A program made the translations under genes and the position numbers. From the NCBI RefSeq assembly GCF_000149955.1, contig NC_030992.1:2841477-2905476 (forward strand): a DNA stretch of 64,000 nt, given 5' to 3'. Shown in pieces: positions 1-10,181 of this stretch. This DNA is from Fusarium oxysporum f. sp. lycopersici 4287. Its lineage: Eukaryota; Ascomycota; Sordariomycetes; Hypocreales; Nectriaceae. Within the stretch, counting starts at the first letter, position 1. The number at the start of each line of letters is the position of its first letter. The notes under the pieces were generated by a model. That model did not search any database. It saw only the letters and a program-made list of their open reading frames with translations, and was not told the DNA's origin.

Positions 1-2210
1 CAATCGTGCGAACATTTACGCAAGCATCTAACTTGGCATTGCTCAATCAAGCTTGCCACAAACTGTGGGTGGATATCACCAGTCTTATGCATGCATAGGT
101 CTGCGAAGGGCATGCTGAATGGCTGATAGTGCTCTCTGCTCGTGGCTCACATGGATGAAAGTGAAGCTGACTTGCCATACCTCTTGTACATGAGGTACAT
201 GAGGCATAGCAAAGCCCGAGGCCTTATCCTTCGCCTGATATACTACAGTAGGAAGCGTTGAGTTAGTGTCATATATTTCACTCCTTGTGTCGTTAGTTTT
301 CAAGACCTCTGGCATTGAAGTTGAAGTTGGTGAGGCTCTACAGGCCCATCCGTAACAGTGGATCGCCGCGCTAACTTAACCACTAAAGCGGAAATTCGCG
401 GCTGGAGCACCACAACTTGAACAAAGTCCAGCACTGTCGTCTACGATCTGTAATAACCTAGAGCCTGGGCTACACGATAGGCGAGCGGGCGTGGAGACTG
501 GCAACCTTGAAAGAGGAGTCGGGGAACCGGTGTGTGGAGCGTAGCACTCTGGACTTTTTGTTTGGGAACTTAGGGGGTTTATGGATGCACAATGTTGCAA
601 AGAAGTGTTTTAGTGATGGAAAGCAAGGAGGAGAGTTCCATTTTTCGCTGGGATCGAAAAAAAAGTTGATCCCTGTTTGGTTGGGGCTTATCGAATGTTT
701 AGGTCATACCAGGGGTTGCTAAGAGACTTGAGCGATTGGCTGTTGAGACGCACGCGACATGCAACGCGAATCCCCTTGCGGATGGTTATGGACAGGGAAT
801 CTAGAGGTTGGTTGTTGCTTTTTGTAGTTTTGCTTTTTCTCTGTGACAACCTGGTAAAATATCTTTAACTCTGGCGTTGGTCCGGGGTAGAGAACAAAGG
901 ATCCTGATGGACAATTCACCGAATTGACGATATTGGCATGGGTTTCAAGATGGCCAACTCCCAAGCTTCCCCTATCCCGATCGATCTTGAGCTAAAACTT
1001 CCTTCGCCATTTGCCATCGTAAAGCTCAAGCAAATTCTCGGCTCCCACCCCTTTCTCGTTAGCTGAATCCTGTGGGCCCAGATGGACTTGGCTACTGGGA
1101 CAAAGAGCAGCAACTAGATCCCAAAGAGGAATAAATCAGCTTCATGGGTTGGAAGATCCCCCAAGGCGGAGTTATCCTTCCAGCCGTTTCTGGTTGTGTT
1201 CGAGCGTTGAGCACTCAAGATTGAGGACGGATCCTATTCCGAAGGTCCCGGGAGGTAGGTACAGTATTTCACTGAGCTTTTGGTTGGTTAGGGCTACCAC
1301 TCGGCGCCGAGGTGAGTGATGAGTCCCAGAAAACGGGAATAATTGCAGGTCGAGACAGGGTTTATTACTCTCGAGTCAAAGGTTACGAGTCAGCGAAAAC
1401 AGATATGTACCCACGAAATATTCTGATAAATCCTTGGCGTGTTGGAATGATTTTCCCCAGGAAGCCTTGGCTCTAGAAGACTTCCTTGAAGAAATGAGCG
1501 ACTGCTGCTTGCTGCAGGTGCCGTGTCATTTTCGCATCCGAGGATGATCCTAGGTTGAATGGCCGTTCTCAACGACCTAGAGCTTGAATGGCTTAGTCTG
1601 GTGCGGGGAGAGTGAAACCTCGTTCGGAAAAGCGGAGCCCGACCACTGAAGTTTGGATCCTGTCCTTAACGCTTCAGGGCCTGTCCAGGGACAAGATGTG
1701 CTACTGGGTCAGCACTCTAGTGGCTCCAGAGGTGTTGACGGCCCGCTGTGAAGCACATTCCACTGAAGTGAACTGGTAATGTACATTCCTCTTGGATTGG
1801 TCCTGTCGGGTTCCGTTCTACTGCCCGGCCTGACCTTGGCCCCGATGGCTGGGCTGGATTTCAATGCTAAGCAGCCCCATCCCAGCCCAGTCCAGCACGC
1901 CCCAAGCATCAGCATCAGCGCGGGGCTTCGCGGCAAATCTCATTCATCAGGGCAGGTCCATTTTTGGGCCCATTCCCCAAGCTTCTTTCCACCTCAGTCT
2001 CGTCTCAATCTCATAAACTCCAACTAACATTCATCTTGCAGCAAACATTCTTTATTTTGGCTTAATCTTTTACTACATCTATTTAGTTATTCGCCTATTT
2101 CACGATATACTCGTCGCTATACCTTCGTCGCGACTTGACTGTGTACCTCCAATCCTTCGGACCCGGGCCCCCGCGGCCACTCATCGCATTTTAACTCGCC
2201 TTCACTCACA
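1..2210. other. Intergenic region and promoter/leader of the AlcR-type gene
   Basis: No coding region is supported here; the open frames are short, overlap on both strands and carry no recognisable domain. The last 344 bases before the start codon (1867-2210) contain no ATG and are pyrimidine-rich, as expected for a transcribed leader. A CTAAC followed by TTGCAG near 2026-2041 could be the 3' end of a leader intron, but no matching donor was established. Pentamers matching the AlcR target core (WGCGG) occur at 387-391, 777-781, 1631-1635 and, inverted, 1743-1747. That is no more than chance predicts. Confidence 0.6.
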
Positions 2211-5071
2211 ATGAGACGCCAGAACCGTTCGTGCGACCAGTGTCGCAAAGCCAAGCGGGCATGCGATGCGCCTTCACTATGGGATATTCAAAGAAACTCA
2301 GAGAGGCTTCGAAACGGTGGTGACAGCACCAGCGGTACGTCTCTTGCTGAGGAGCATATTGGTGAGTTGGTTTGCTCTCCTCAATCCTCCTCCTCCCCCT
2401 CCCGCGCCTTTTTCCCGACTTCGACGACGCTAACCGAGGGACCAATAAAACCACAGATGAGATTGATTCTAGAGCTCTACGATGTTCATACTGCCTTCGT
2501 ACTCGCAAACAATGCACATTTCACTGGGTTCGCGCTCAACTACAGACTGGCCCTGCTGCCACAAGCTCAAATATCAACAACGAAGTGCCTGCTCAGAATG
2601 GCGCACCTCGCCGCGTCCCCGATCAATCGCGCACAAAGGCCAAGCGTCAACGTCCGCGTCCTCAGCAGCAGCAACCAGGACCTTCGCCGACTCAAGCCCC
2701 TCTACCAACGAACCAAACGCTTGATGTTAATGCAACTGCCTTGCTAGATATGTTGCAGGCACCTCCGACGGCACACGACTTGTCATGTTGGGGGCCAATG
2801 GATACAACTGGGTTTGCCAACTTCTCTGCTTTTCCTCACACAACTTTCGATACTATGCCTGTGAACGGCGTCTTCGATCCGACTGCTTTCGATGCTGGCC
2901 TCCATAACAGTGTCCTGCAGAGTCTCGAACCTCATTCGACGCCAGCACACCCACATCCCATGGATCTCACACCTTCCACAGACCTTTCCGGTCAAGGATT
3001 GCATTCACGACATCAAACTGCGGAGGAGGAAAATGGAGACAATGGGTGGCCTCTCTTCCAAACTCATTCGGTTGGCAGCGATGTTCCGTTTCAACCTTCA
3101 CCTTCTGGTTCCAACTCATACGAAAGCGATATCTCTTCTCGGTCTCTCAGTGTGCGGCACTACCCAGAAAGTATAGCAAGAAGCTACAGCACCTCCATTT
3201 CGCCATTTTCAGTGACACACAATATGATGACCAAGACGAACAACAACCTGATCTCGGACAACTTAATGAGGATATACCATGATGTTTTGGAGCACGCCCT
3301 GTCTTGCTGGCTGTCAGAGGAGACATGTCCTTATAAGCCCAATACCATCACTCGGCCATCCAACAACGGTGTGAGTTGGCTGGCATCTCATTTTGAGGGT
3401 CTCAGCGTCGGTCAGCCAAAACAGCAAGACAATAGAATTTATCGACGTGTTATTCAGCTCGACAAGCAAGCACAAAATACGAAACTGATCCGACTCAGTA
3501 AATCGGAGGACAGAGCTGCTTCGAAGGCTCTGCATTTGGCTATCATGGCATTTGCTACCCAATGGGCGCAAGGTAGTCAACGCGAGCGAGACAGGTTCCC
3601 GCAGAACTTGACGCAAATGGACAGCATGAGATCGGAGTTTGACGATATTAACGAGGACTTCGACCGCACACTTCAGAGGACTTTTTGGGCCCAGGCCAAG
3701 CGGGCCTTGCAGGACTGCTCAGATATGGAATGTTTCCGTGTGGTTTGTGCTGACTTGATCATGGGACTAGCACAGAAACCGAGAGATGAGGAGGATAACA
3801 ACAACAACAACGATATGCCGTTTGGTATGGGCAGCTTTAGCGATAGTCCCATCGCTTCGGGTGAGGGATCAATTGCATCTCAGCTCAGCGAAATTATTGC
3901 CGCAGAAGGACCGCCAGTATTTATGGAGCGAGCTGCAAGAAAGATGCATGCTCTCAAGTTTCAGTACGAAGCTCGCGAGACAGGCGTGTTGGATGCTTCT
4001 GGAAGTTCTCTGGGCTTGGAGAAGGCTACATCTGCGGAGTCTCTAAGTGAGGAGGACAAGGGTACTATTGGTCTTGTCTACTGGATGACAGTCATGTTCG
4101 ACACTGTATCTTCGTCCATGAACGGCCGACCTGTGGTTGTTTCAGATGAGGAGTGCCACCATGACCCGACTTATCCAGACCATCCAGAACACGAATCCTA
4201 CAATATTGAGTATCGACCGCAGGACGCCAGATGGTGGGCAGAATTGTTTGTCCGCGAAAACAAAGAGGGTGTTCTTCGCTGGCCCTGTTCGTACGATGCT
4301 GCATCCAAGGGTGTCGTCACTGCAGCTCCTATCAAGGTCATCCTCTTCCGACATGTCTCGTACCTCCAGAACACGGTCAGAAGTCGATACCGAGGCGAAC
4401 CTGTGGAGAAGGTCATTTCGAATGCCATGGCTGTGTACAAGCACTGGAACGTGAGCTACGGCGCCTTCTTTAGGGATCTGGTCGAGCAGTACGACAGTGT
4501 TCCGACACTCATTCAGAGCTGGTTTGTGTGTGTGGTGGCTCATTTCCATTGTGCTGCTCTCCTACTCGCGGATCTGATTGAGCTTGTGGATGAAAATAAG
4601 TTGGGTCTGGATTACTCGACTCAAGTGCGACAGGCTGCCAACGTAGTTGTTTCACTACGAAGAGACAGTGCGGCTATTTTGTCGGACCTTGCACGAGTTT
4701 CGACACGCCCTCGAGCCGGTGATGTTCCTGGCACGGGTATCTCGGACCTGCACTTTGCAGTTGTCGAGGGCTCTATCCTGACAGAGCCTTGGACCATGAT
4801 TCTCATTAGGGCATTCACCAAGGCGGCCATTCTCCTTCTCACTGAAGTCGAGGAGAATGTGCGACATGAACACGCACCACTCGAGACCCCTGGCGTCATG
4901 AACCTAGTCCGCCGATGCGAGGACTGCACCAAAGCGCTTTGGTGCCTGGGCAAGAAGTCGGATATGGCTCGCAATATTGCTAGCATCTTGTCTTCGGCAC
5001 TGGGGCCTTACATGATCCCAACGACTATCTCACATATGCCCATTTCATCTGTCGAACCGGTTATGGTGTAA
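2211..5071 (+). CDS. alcR: AlcR-type Zn2Cys6 transcriptional activator (ethanol regulon)
   Basis: Two exons, 2211-2361 and 2457-5071, give about 921 residues. The 95-nt intron has a GTGAGT donor, a GCTAAC branch site and a CACAG acceptor. The N-terminus RRQNRSCDQCRKAKRACDAP and the second arm CSYCLRTRKQC form a zinc cluster (C8, C11, C18, C60, C63, C70). The intron falls inside the loop between C18 and C60. The body has stretches I recognise from Aspergillus nidulans AlcR, such as NLMRIYHDVLEHALSCWL and KALHLAIMAFATQW. AlcR activates alcohol and aldehyde dehydrogenase genes on ethanol, binds WGCGG sites and is unusual in having a long loop in its zinc cluster. Here that loop is 41 residues, or 32 if an alternative GTACGT donor at 2335 is used. 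A run of Q and P after the cluster (residues about 95-115) is low complexity. None of the other alc genes is recognisable nearby. Start: the first ATG, in a good context (CACAATGAG). The assignment by homology is strong; the function in this species is inferred. Confidence 0.85.
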
Positions 5072-7338
5072 AGTCTGGCAAACGGGTCTTTTTGTGTACT
5101 AATTTGACGAGCTTTTAATGGATCTGAATATTGGGGCGAGAATCAGTATAATCAGCGAAACGAACGAACGAAGTCCATACTGTATATGTATTTATGGGAA
5201 CACATAGGAGCGAAACAGTCATTATCGTTGATGAGGCGTTTATGTGGGGAGGTTCAGTATAGTCTGTGCCTGTATGTCATCAATGTCAAATTGTTTGAAG
5301 CATTACACACTGTGGTACTGTGATTCTATTTAAATCCTGCGAACGAAATTGTCTATTCGTGGTCACCATCCTTTGGGAGCTCCAAAGAGTAGATACAACT
5401 GGTCACGTTGTTCTCGTTAATATGAACCAATATGTGTGTGGTACCAAGGTCCGACCTCGATGGAAGATCCTTTTCTTTTACACCGGCACTAAAATGATGG
5501 AAACATGAGGTTGTAATAGGCTCAGACATCTTACAGGCCTTTCAGTCTTGCCTTAATTAACATCACCTGAGGCCCAAGATGCAATGTAACAACGTTTGTG
5601 GGGCCCAGTAACGCAGTATGTTTCCCGATATGGAATATCGTCAGACGAGTTAATCTTCCTATTGGCTGAGCTGGCTCGCCTTGCCTGACCACACATCTCA
5701 AATTTGGAGTGACACGACAGCTTCGAGAGCTCTATGTGCCCTTGTTGATCAAGAAACAAGATTAGAACTCATACAAGTTACTTTGGACAACGGACTCCCT
5801 TTTCTAATATTGCTGAGGCATGTGACTCGATGAGGAGTGACATGTTCTGTTTAGGGATGGTGTATACACTCTCATTATTACCTATAGATCAGCCAATACC
5901 TTAAGTATAGTGACTCCAATACTTGACTAAACTAAGACCCAAAGTGCATCAACACTGTTTTTTTTTTAATTTGAGATCGCTGAGATGTCTCTATGTGCTT
6001 GTGCTCTCAAAGTACTAGAGCCAATTCATGTACTTACTGGACTTCCAGCCGGCCCTAACCTCTCTAATCGCCTCAATGTCGAGGAGAAGTGGGACAGCCT
6101 CTGAGCCTGGTCAGTATATTGTTTGGATATATGCAGACGCATCTATCAATATCGGTTGGCCTGCTCATATCTACTCCAGCGTTGCAGGCAGTCGTGGGCT
6201 GACAGATTACATATCGCTATGACGGCGACAAGATAGACACCAACCTTGTAGTGGGATACCGAACGATTTGAGGCTTGGATGATAAGTTGGAGTACTTCAT
6301 TAATCAGTGCGCTAACTTTACCACGAAGATTTCAGACGCAATGGCATACGTGAACATAACTCAAAATCCACCCGAGGAAATTTCCGATGTGTGGCATGTT
6401 ATGCTGTTGTCGAAGGCTTTGGATAGATGGGATCTGACGAGGAGACTCAAAACGCCCCAAGAACCGAAATCATTACACACGAGTAGCCGTTGTTTCTCCA
6501 AAGAGATAGAAAGTTTATACTATATCACTTACGAATGTGTCGTTGTTTTCGCTTAAAGCGGACACTCATGGTCCTGCTGCTAAAAGAGCGATATTATCTC
6601 TTAATATTTCAGTAGTGTTTTATAAGAGTATCATCTTCACTAATAAGGGACTTGTTCCTATGTTATGATGAGACTGTATAGGTTAGTTGGTGTAATGGAC
6701 ACCACTGACTGTTGGATATGTCTTCTTGGGGTCCAGGTTCGTTCCAACGTAGTGAAGATTGATGGTCGCCAGTCATGTAATGTAAGACTATATTAATCAC
6801 GGAGAAGATTGTTCATCGCTAGCTCAAGGGAAATTCCCATCCAGAGATACTCCTTAGCACTGGTTGCGTGACTGCAATGGCAGTGGTTTGGTGTTTTATC
6901 TCTCAACTTGTCGTATATGTTAGCGTATAGTTTCTTCCATATTCGTGTAGCCTTTGCCAAGGACTAAGATTGAATCATCGTCATTCAAGTTTGAGGCTGT
7001 GATTAAAGCAAAGCACTGTTTGGATATGGAAACAAGACTTCAAGCTAACAAACTGCTTGAGGGCCGACTCACTAATGTTTTGTCGTTGCCCAAGTTCATA
7101 TCGTACGACCTCCATAAAATCATCTTGTTCTTAGAAAGTACGGCTAAGCTTAATCACGCTTCTTTTCCAAATGGAGGATTGCCTGTCACTTGCTCTTCGG
7201 CCCACTCGTGTCATGAAGGTCGGAGTGACACTCGAGCATTTGCCAAAACTGGCAGCCGTGTAACGAAAGCAATCAACAATATTAATGAATGACTTACCCC
7301 GTTTCATATCATTCATGAATCAGATGTGCTTTTCTGAG
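5072..7338. other. Gene-poor AT-rich intergenic stretch with relic sequence
   Basis: This begins with the 3' region of the AlcR-type gene. From about 6209 to 6556 a single frame is open except for one TGA at 6269-6271 and reads like protein (for example DVWHVMLLSKALDRW). It could be a remnant exon, but I recognise no family. A tRNA-like A/B-box pair lies at 6679-6745. Nothing else is supported. Confidence 0.5.
6679..6745 (+). other. tRNA-like A-box/B-box pair (possible SINE head or tRNA relic)
   Basis: TAGGTTAGTTGG at 6679-6690 resembles an internal pol III A box. GGTTCGTTCC at 6736-6745 resembles a B box that lacks the usual A after TTCG. The spacing is typical of a tRNA. The T stem pairs poorly and I cannot fold a good acceptor stem, so an active tRNA gene is unlikely. 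It may be a decayed tRNA, the head of a SINE, or chance. Confidence 0.25.
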
Positions 7339-7346
7339 TATATAAA
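7339..7346 (+). promoter_or_regulatory. TATA box before the broken gene at 7475
   Basis: TATATAAA is followed about 20-45 bases later by a pyrimidine-rich tract (7369-7385), a common arrangement around fungal transcription starts. It lies about 130 bases before the ATG at 7475. Confidence 0.4.
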
Positions 7347-7474
7347 GAGCTCTGCAGTCACGCTTTCTTTTCCCCCAACTGTCCAAATCTCAGCCTATTT
7401 AACAAAATACTCATCAAAAACACTACAAAATTTATATTAATCTAGAAATGGCTCAATAAAACTTCTCCCGGTAA

Positions 7475-7866
7475 ATGAGTGACGTCTCCTCAAGCTTCGT
7501 CGGTCTCATGTACGAAGCCAACAAGCGCGGCAACCGCCAAACTGCAGTCCTTTGGTCAAGACTTCAACTCTTGGGTCCAAAATCACGGCATGAGACTCGG
7601 CTCGGGGATTTCAAGTTCTGCCCCGAACTATCCTAACGAAGATGCCGTCAAACGATCTGCAATCAAGCTAACACTTTCCACCCTGAACTCCCAAATCCAG
7701 CTACGTAAGTATCTGACTCCAGGCTAGAAATGAGCGGTACTGACATTATCTGATAGTTATGCAGGACTATCGTGATGGCCCTAACGTACGCACAGCATCT
7801 GGAGCGCAGAGTGATGCGAGCAGTGTTGAGAGGAGCTTGACCAGTCCTTCGAGGTGGACGTCTTGA
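7475..7866 (+). pseudogene. Broken small gene, orphan family (paralog of 9726-10181)
   Basis: I do not recognise the family. An ATG at 7475 opens a frame (MSDVSSSFVGLMYEANKRG...). The most protein-like sequence, from about 7540 on, lies in another frame and includes QDFNSWVQNHG and NSQIQL. That frame runs to 7704 and continues after a 52-nt intron (7705-7756; donor GTAAGT, CTGAC branch, TGATAG acceptor) into LMQDYRDGPNV, ending at TGA 7864-7866. In the frame of the ATG there are also two TAA codons upstream (7457, 7472) following another ATG at 7448. Joining the N- and C-terminal parts needs a frame change near 7540, or an unrecognised intron ending at the CTGCAG there. The C-terminal part matches the gene at 9726 in layout: DFNxW near the start, a phase-1 intron after a helical segment, then a Q-D/E-D-x-P-N-V-like stretch. 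A decayed copy is the simplest reading; a working gene with a different exon structure is possible. Confidence 0.45.
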
Positions 7867-8859
7867 GAAGATAATTGGTAGGACCGAGGTCTTTTTCTGG
7901 ACTTGACATCAATTTTCATATCCAACGTAAAGAAATAATATTAGGAAAGGTTATCTGACAATGTTTCATTCTTGAACGGCTTGCCGCCGTTTTCCAACAA
8001 TCGATATCACTTGGTGAGATTGCGAGTCTGCCATATTATCAACTCATGAGTGACACGATATGCAAGGCGCTGAACTACCGTCAAGCTAACTGTTGATTAT
8101 CGCTTTAGTATCTTCTCTACTCTATGCTGTATTGTCAATTGAGTTATCACACTTTCAGACAATACGGACAGTGGCCGCCAATACGTATTTAAAGTGATAG
8201 CAGTGGGCAATGAGGCGGTGTTGTATATACCCAGGCAGGAGTCGGAATAGCCACTTGGCGAACTTTTGTGTGTTTTTGGCAGTTTTCATATCAACCCTGT
8301 TGTTGCAGCACCCCAATACTTTAGAATGAATGCTACAGACACTCTAACCCTTACCTTGCCATGTGATTACTACGCATAAAATTACCATGAGCCTCTCCTC
8401 AAGACAAAAATGGAATTCACAACGACTGAGTATGAGAATTGGCTATTTTTAAAAGACTGAACTCTGAAAAAGTTGGATGCGCTTGTTGAAAATCCCAAAG
8501 AACGCAGATAGGCACCAAAAGGATGACCTAAAGACTTATAATAAACCCATGAAGCTTGGTAGAATACTTCCGTTGCGCCAATTAAACCATTTAAACCTTT
8601 CTCTCTGAGTTATTGGGACTTGGCAGGTGAGTGGCCTCTTTTGGCTTTCAATTTTCTATCCCTTATCAGCACCCCTAACATATATGTTAGCCAGGCGATT
8701 ACCCAATATAGGGCGAGGATTCCTTGCCGCAGTGGTACATCTCCTCAATCATTTCGATGGCTATGTGCAAGTAGTGAAAGTAATTCCCAGTCTTGTGTAG
8801 TAGCGCCTGGTAGACTGGGCGTTGAGTGTTAGCCCTACCCAAACTTCCATGACTGATCA
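7867..8859. other. Intergenic, no feature seen
   Basis: AT-rich sequence with only short open frames on both strands. No domain, repeat family or RNA gene was recognised. Confidence 0.5.
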
Positions 8860-9234
8860 TTACATACGGTCCTCAACGGCACGACGTACAGACTCTAAGC
8901 ATACTGGACGGTCTCTTGCTGCAACCGATTCCCTCAATAGCGCCGCGTGTCGATAACGGGTAGAGTAAGCCCTGGGAATGCGGCGTGGTATCTGTGTTGG
9001 CGGAAACGGCTCGCCTTCAGGGATGGTCCTATAGCTTTTGACCCAGTTCATGAAGATCACCTCCATTTTCTCGACAGTTTCCCAGTCCGGGTAATACGCA
9101 TCTCCGTTTCTTGAGATCGAATTTACTTCAGGGAGGTCCATGATTTTTTTAAGACAGAGGCGAACGGATAACGCAATAGATGATACGCGAAGAAAATCGC
9201 TGTGTCGTACAGTACGGAAGTGTCGACCAGACAT
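8860..9234 (-). CDS. Hypothetical protein, 124 residues
   Basis: A single open frame starts at the ATG at 9234 in the context CGATATGTC. The product is basic at both ends, has no signal peptide and no obvious membrane segment. Its middle includes YYPDWETVEKMEVIFMNWV, with Trp-rich, helical character. The C-terminal half is rich in Arg and Pro (IPRRIPRAYSTRYR). I do not recognise the family. It sits between two broken orphan genes and may be an orphan gene, a fragment of one, or a chance frame. A second start at the internal Met before DLPEVNS would shorten it to about 93 residues. Confidence 0.3.
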   Translation of the reverse strand: MSGRHFRTVRHSDFLRVSSIALSVRLCLKKIMDLPEVNSISRNGDAYYPDWETVEKMEVIFMNWVKSYRTIPEGEPFPPTQIPRRIPRAYSTRYRHAALLRESVAARDRPVCLESVRRAVEDRM

Positions 9235-9725
9235 ATCGATGATGGATAGCTTTTCTTGGTAGTAATTTGATTGATAAGTAGGACGAAACGAATCGATACA
9301 GATTATTGTTCTTGATGCACCTGTTGCTGATAATGTAAAGTGCAGATATGTTGTGAGTTAAGGTTGGCTTGGCATTCAGTTATATTTTGAGAGGAAGGTA
9401 AACACTGAACTCCATTTGGTCCTGCCTCGAAGTGATCATGACCTCAGAACTGGAAGTTAGAGAAGTCTTAGGTATGGATCATAGTTTGTTGCTTCCTTTT
9501 TTGACAGTGTGTATGGGTCGATGTCAGTCGCGACTCCTATTACTAGGTAATGGAGAATGGCCAAGATCCAACCATCCTTGAGCATCATCTCTAACGAACG
9601 GCATACGATCAGCATCACCGATATAGAACAGTTCTAAGTACAGAGAGAGATCAATCTTCAAAGCTAGATCGTTTTCTCGAAACTTGATTCTTCATTCCAT
9701 CATTTCAGTCATCAACTTGACCATC
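9235..9725. other. Intergenic, possible divergent promoter
   Basis: This lies between the divergently oriented small frames at 8860-9234 and 9726-10181. No recognisable element beyond a short pyrimidine-rich stretch just before 9726. Confidence 0.4.
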
Positions 9726-10181
9726 ATGGGTCACCTCTCACAAATCGAAGCCGTCATGGAAGCCTACGACGACATCCTCTACCACTATCCAGATGACGGC
9801 GAAGATCCTTTGAACATGCCCAAGAAAGAAGTTATTGTAAAAAAAAAAAAAAGGCGGATTTCAACTACTGGGCAATACATTCGGGCGTGTGCATGCCAGA
9901 AATTGACCTTGAACACGAGTTCGAACGGGAAGCGATAAAAGGACTTGACGACTTCATCGAGACTGCACATAAACGTGAGTTACACCAAATTTATGGTTAA
10001 TTTTTATGATTCGCTCACATTTTCAGTCGAGAGACTATACCAAGAAGATCCAAGTCCTAATGTCATATGGCTGGCTGACGATTACGTGGCCTCGCTGTCA
10101 CAAAGGCTGAGCCAACTGGCTCATACATTCGGCGTACTTGTACCTTCATTGCAGGACACAGGGACGGCTTCTGGGCAGTGA
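9726..10181 (+). pseudogene. Small orphan gene interrupted by a 14-A homopolymer frameshift
   Basis: The ATG at 9726 has a good context (ACCATCATGGG) and opens MGHLSQIEAVMEAYDDILY..., an acidic helical start. The frame is lost at a run of 14 A (9839-9852). Directly after it, another frame reads ADFNYWAIHSGVCMPE and then a charged helix ending FIETAHK. A 53-nt intron (9974-10026; donor GTGAGT, acceptor TTTTCAG, phase 1) joins this to LERLYQEDPSPNVIWLADD, ending at TGA 10179-10181. A run of 12 or 15 A would restore one frame of about 135 residues. The break is therefore either a recent homopolymer slip, a sequencing or assembly error, or slippage-tolerant expression. Family unknown. The gene at 7475-7866 shares the DFNxW motif, the intron phase and place, and the ED/RD-x-P-N-V segment after the intron. 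Confidence 0.55.

Noticed and set aside
387..1747. WGCGG pentamers before the AlcR-type gene as autoregulatory sites
   Set aside because: Only about four in 2.2 kb, fewer than chance predicts, and not paired.
6209..6556. Protein-like frame with one internal TGA
   Set aside because: No start, no recognisable family and no clear exon borders; mentioned as a relic only.
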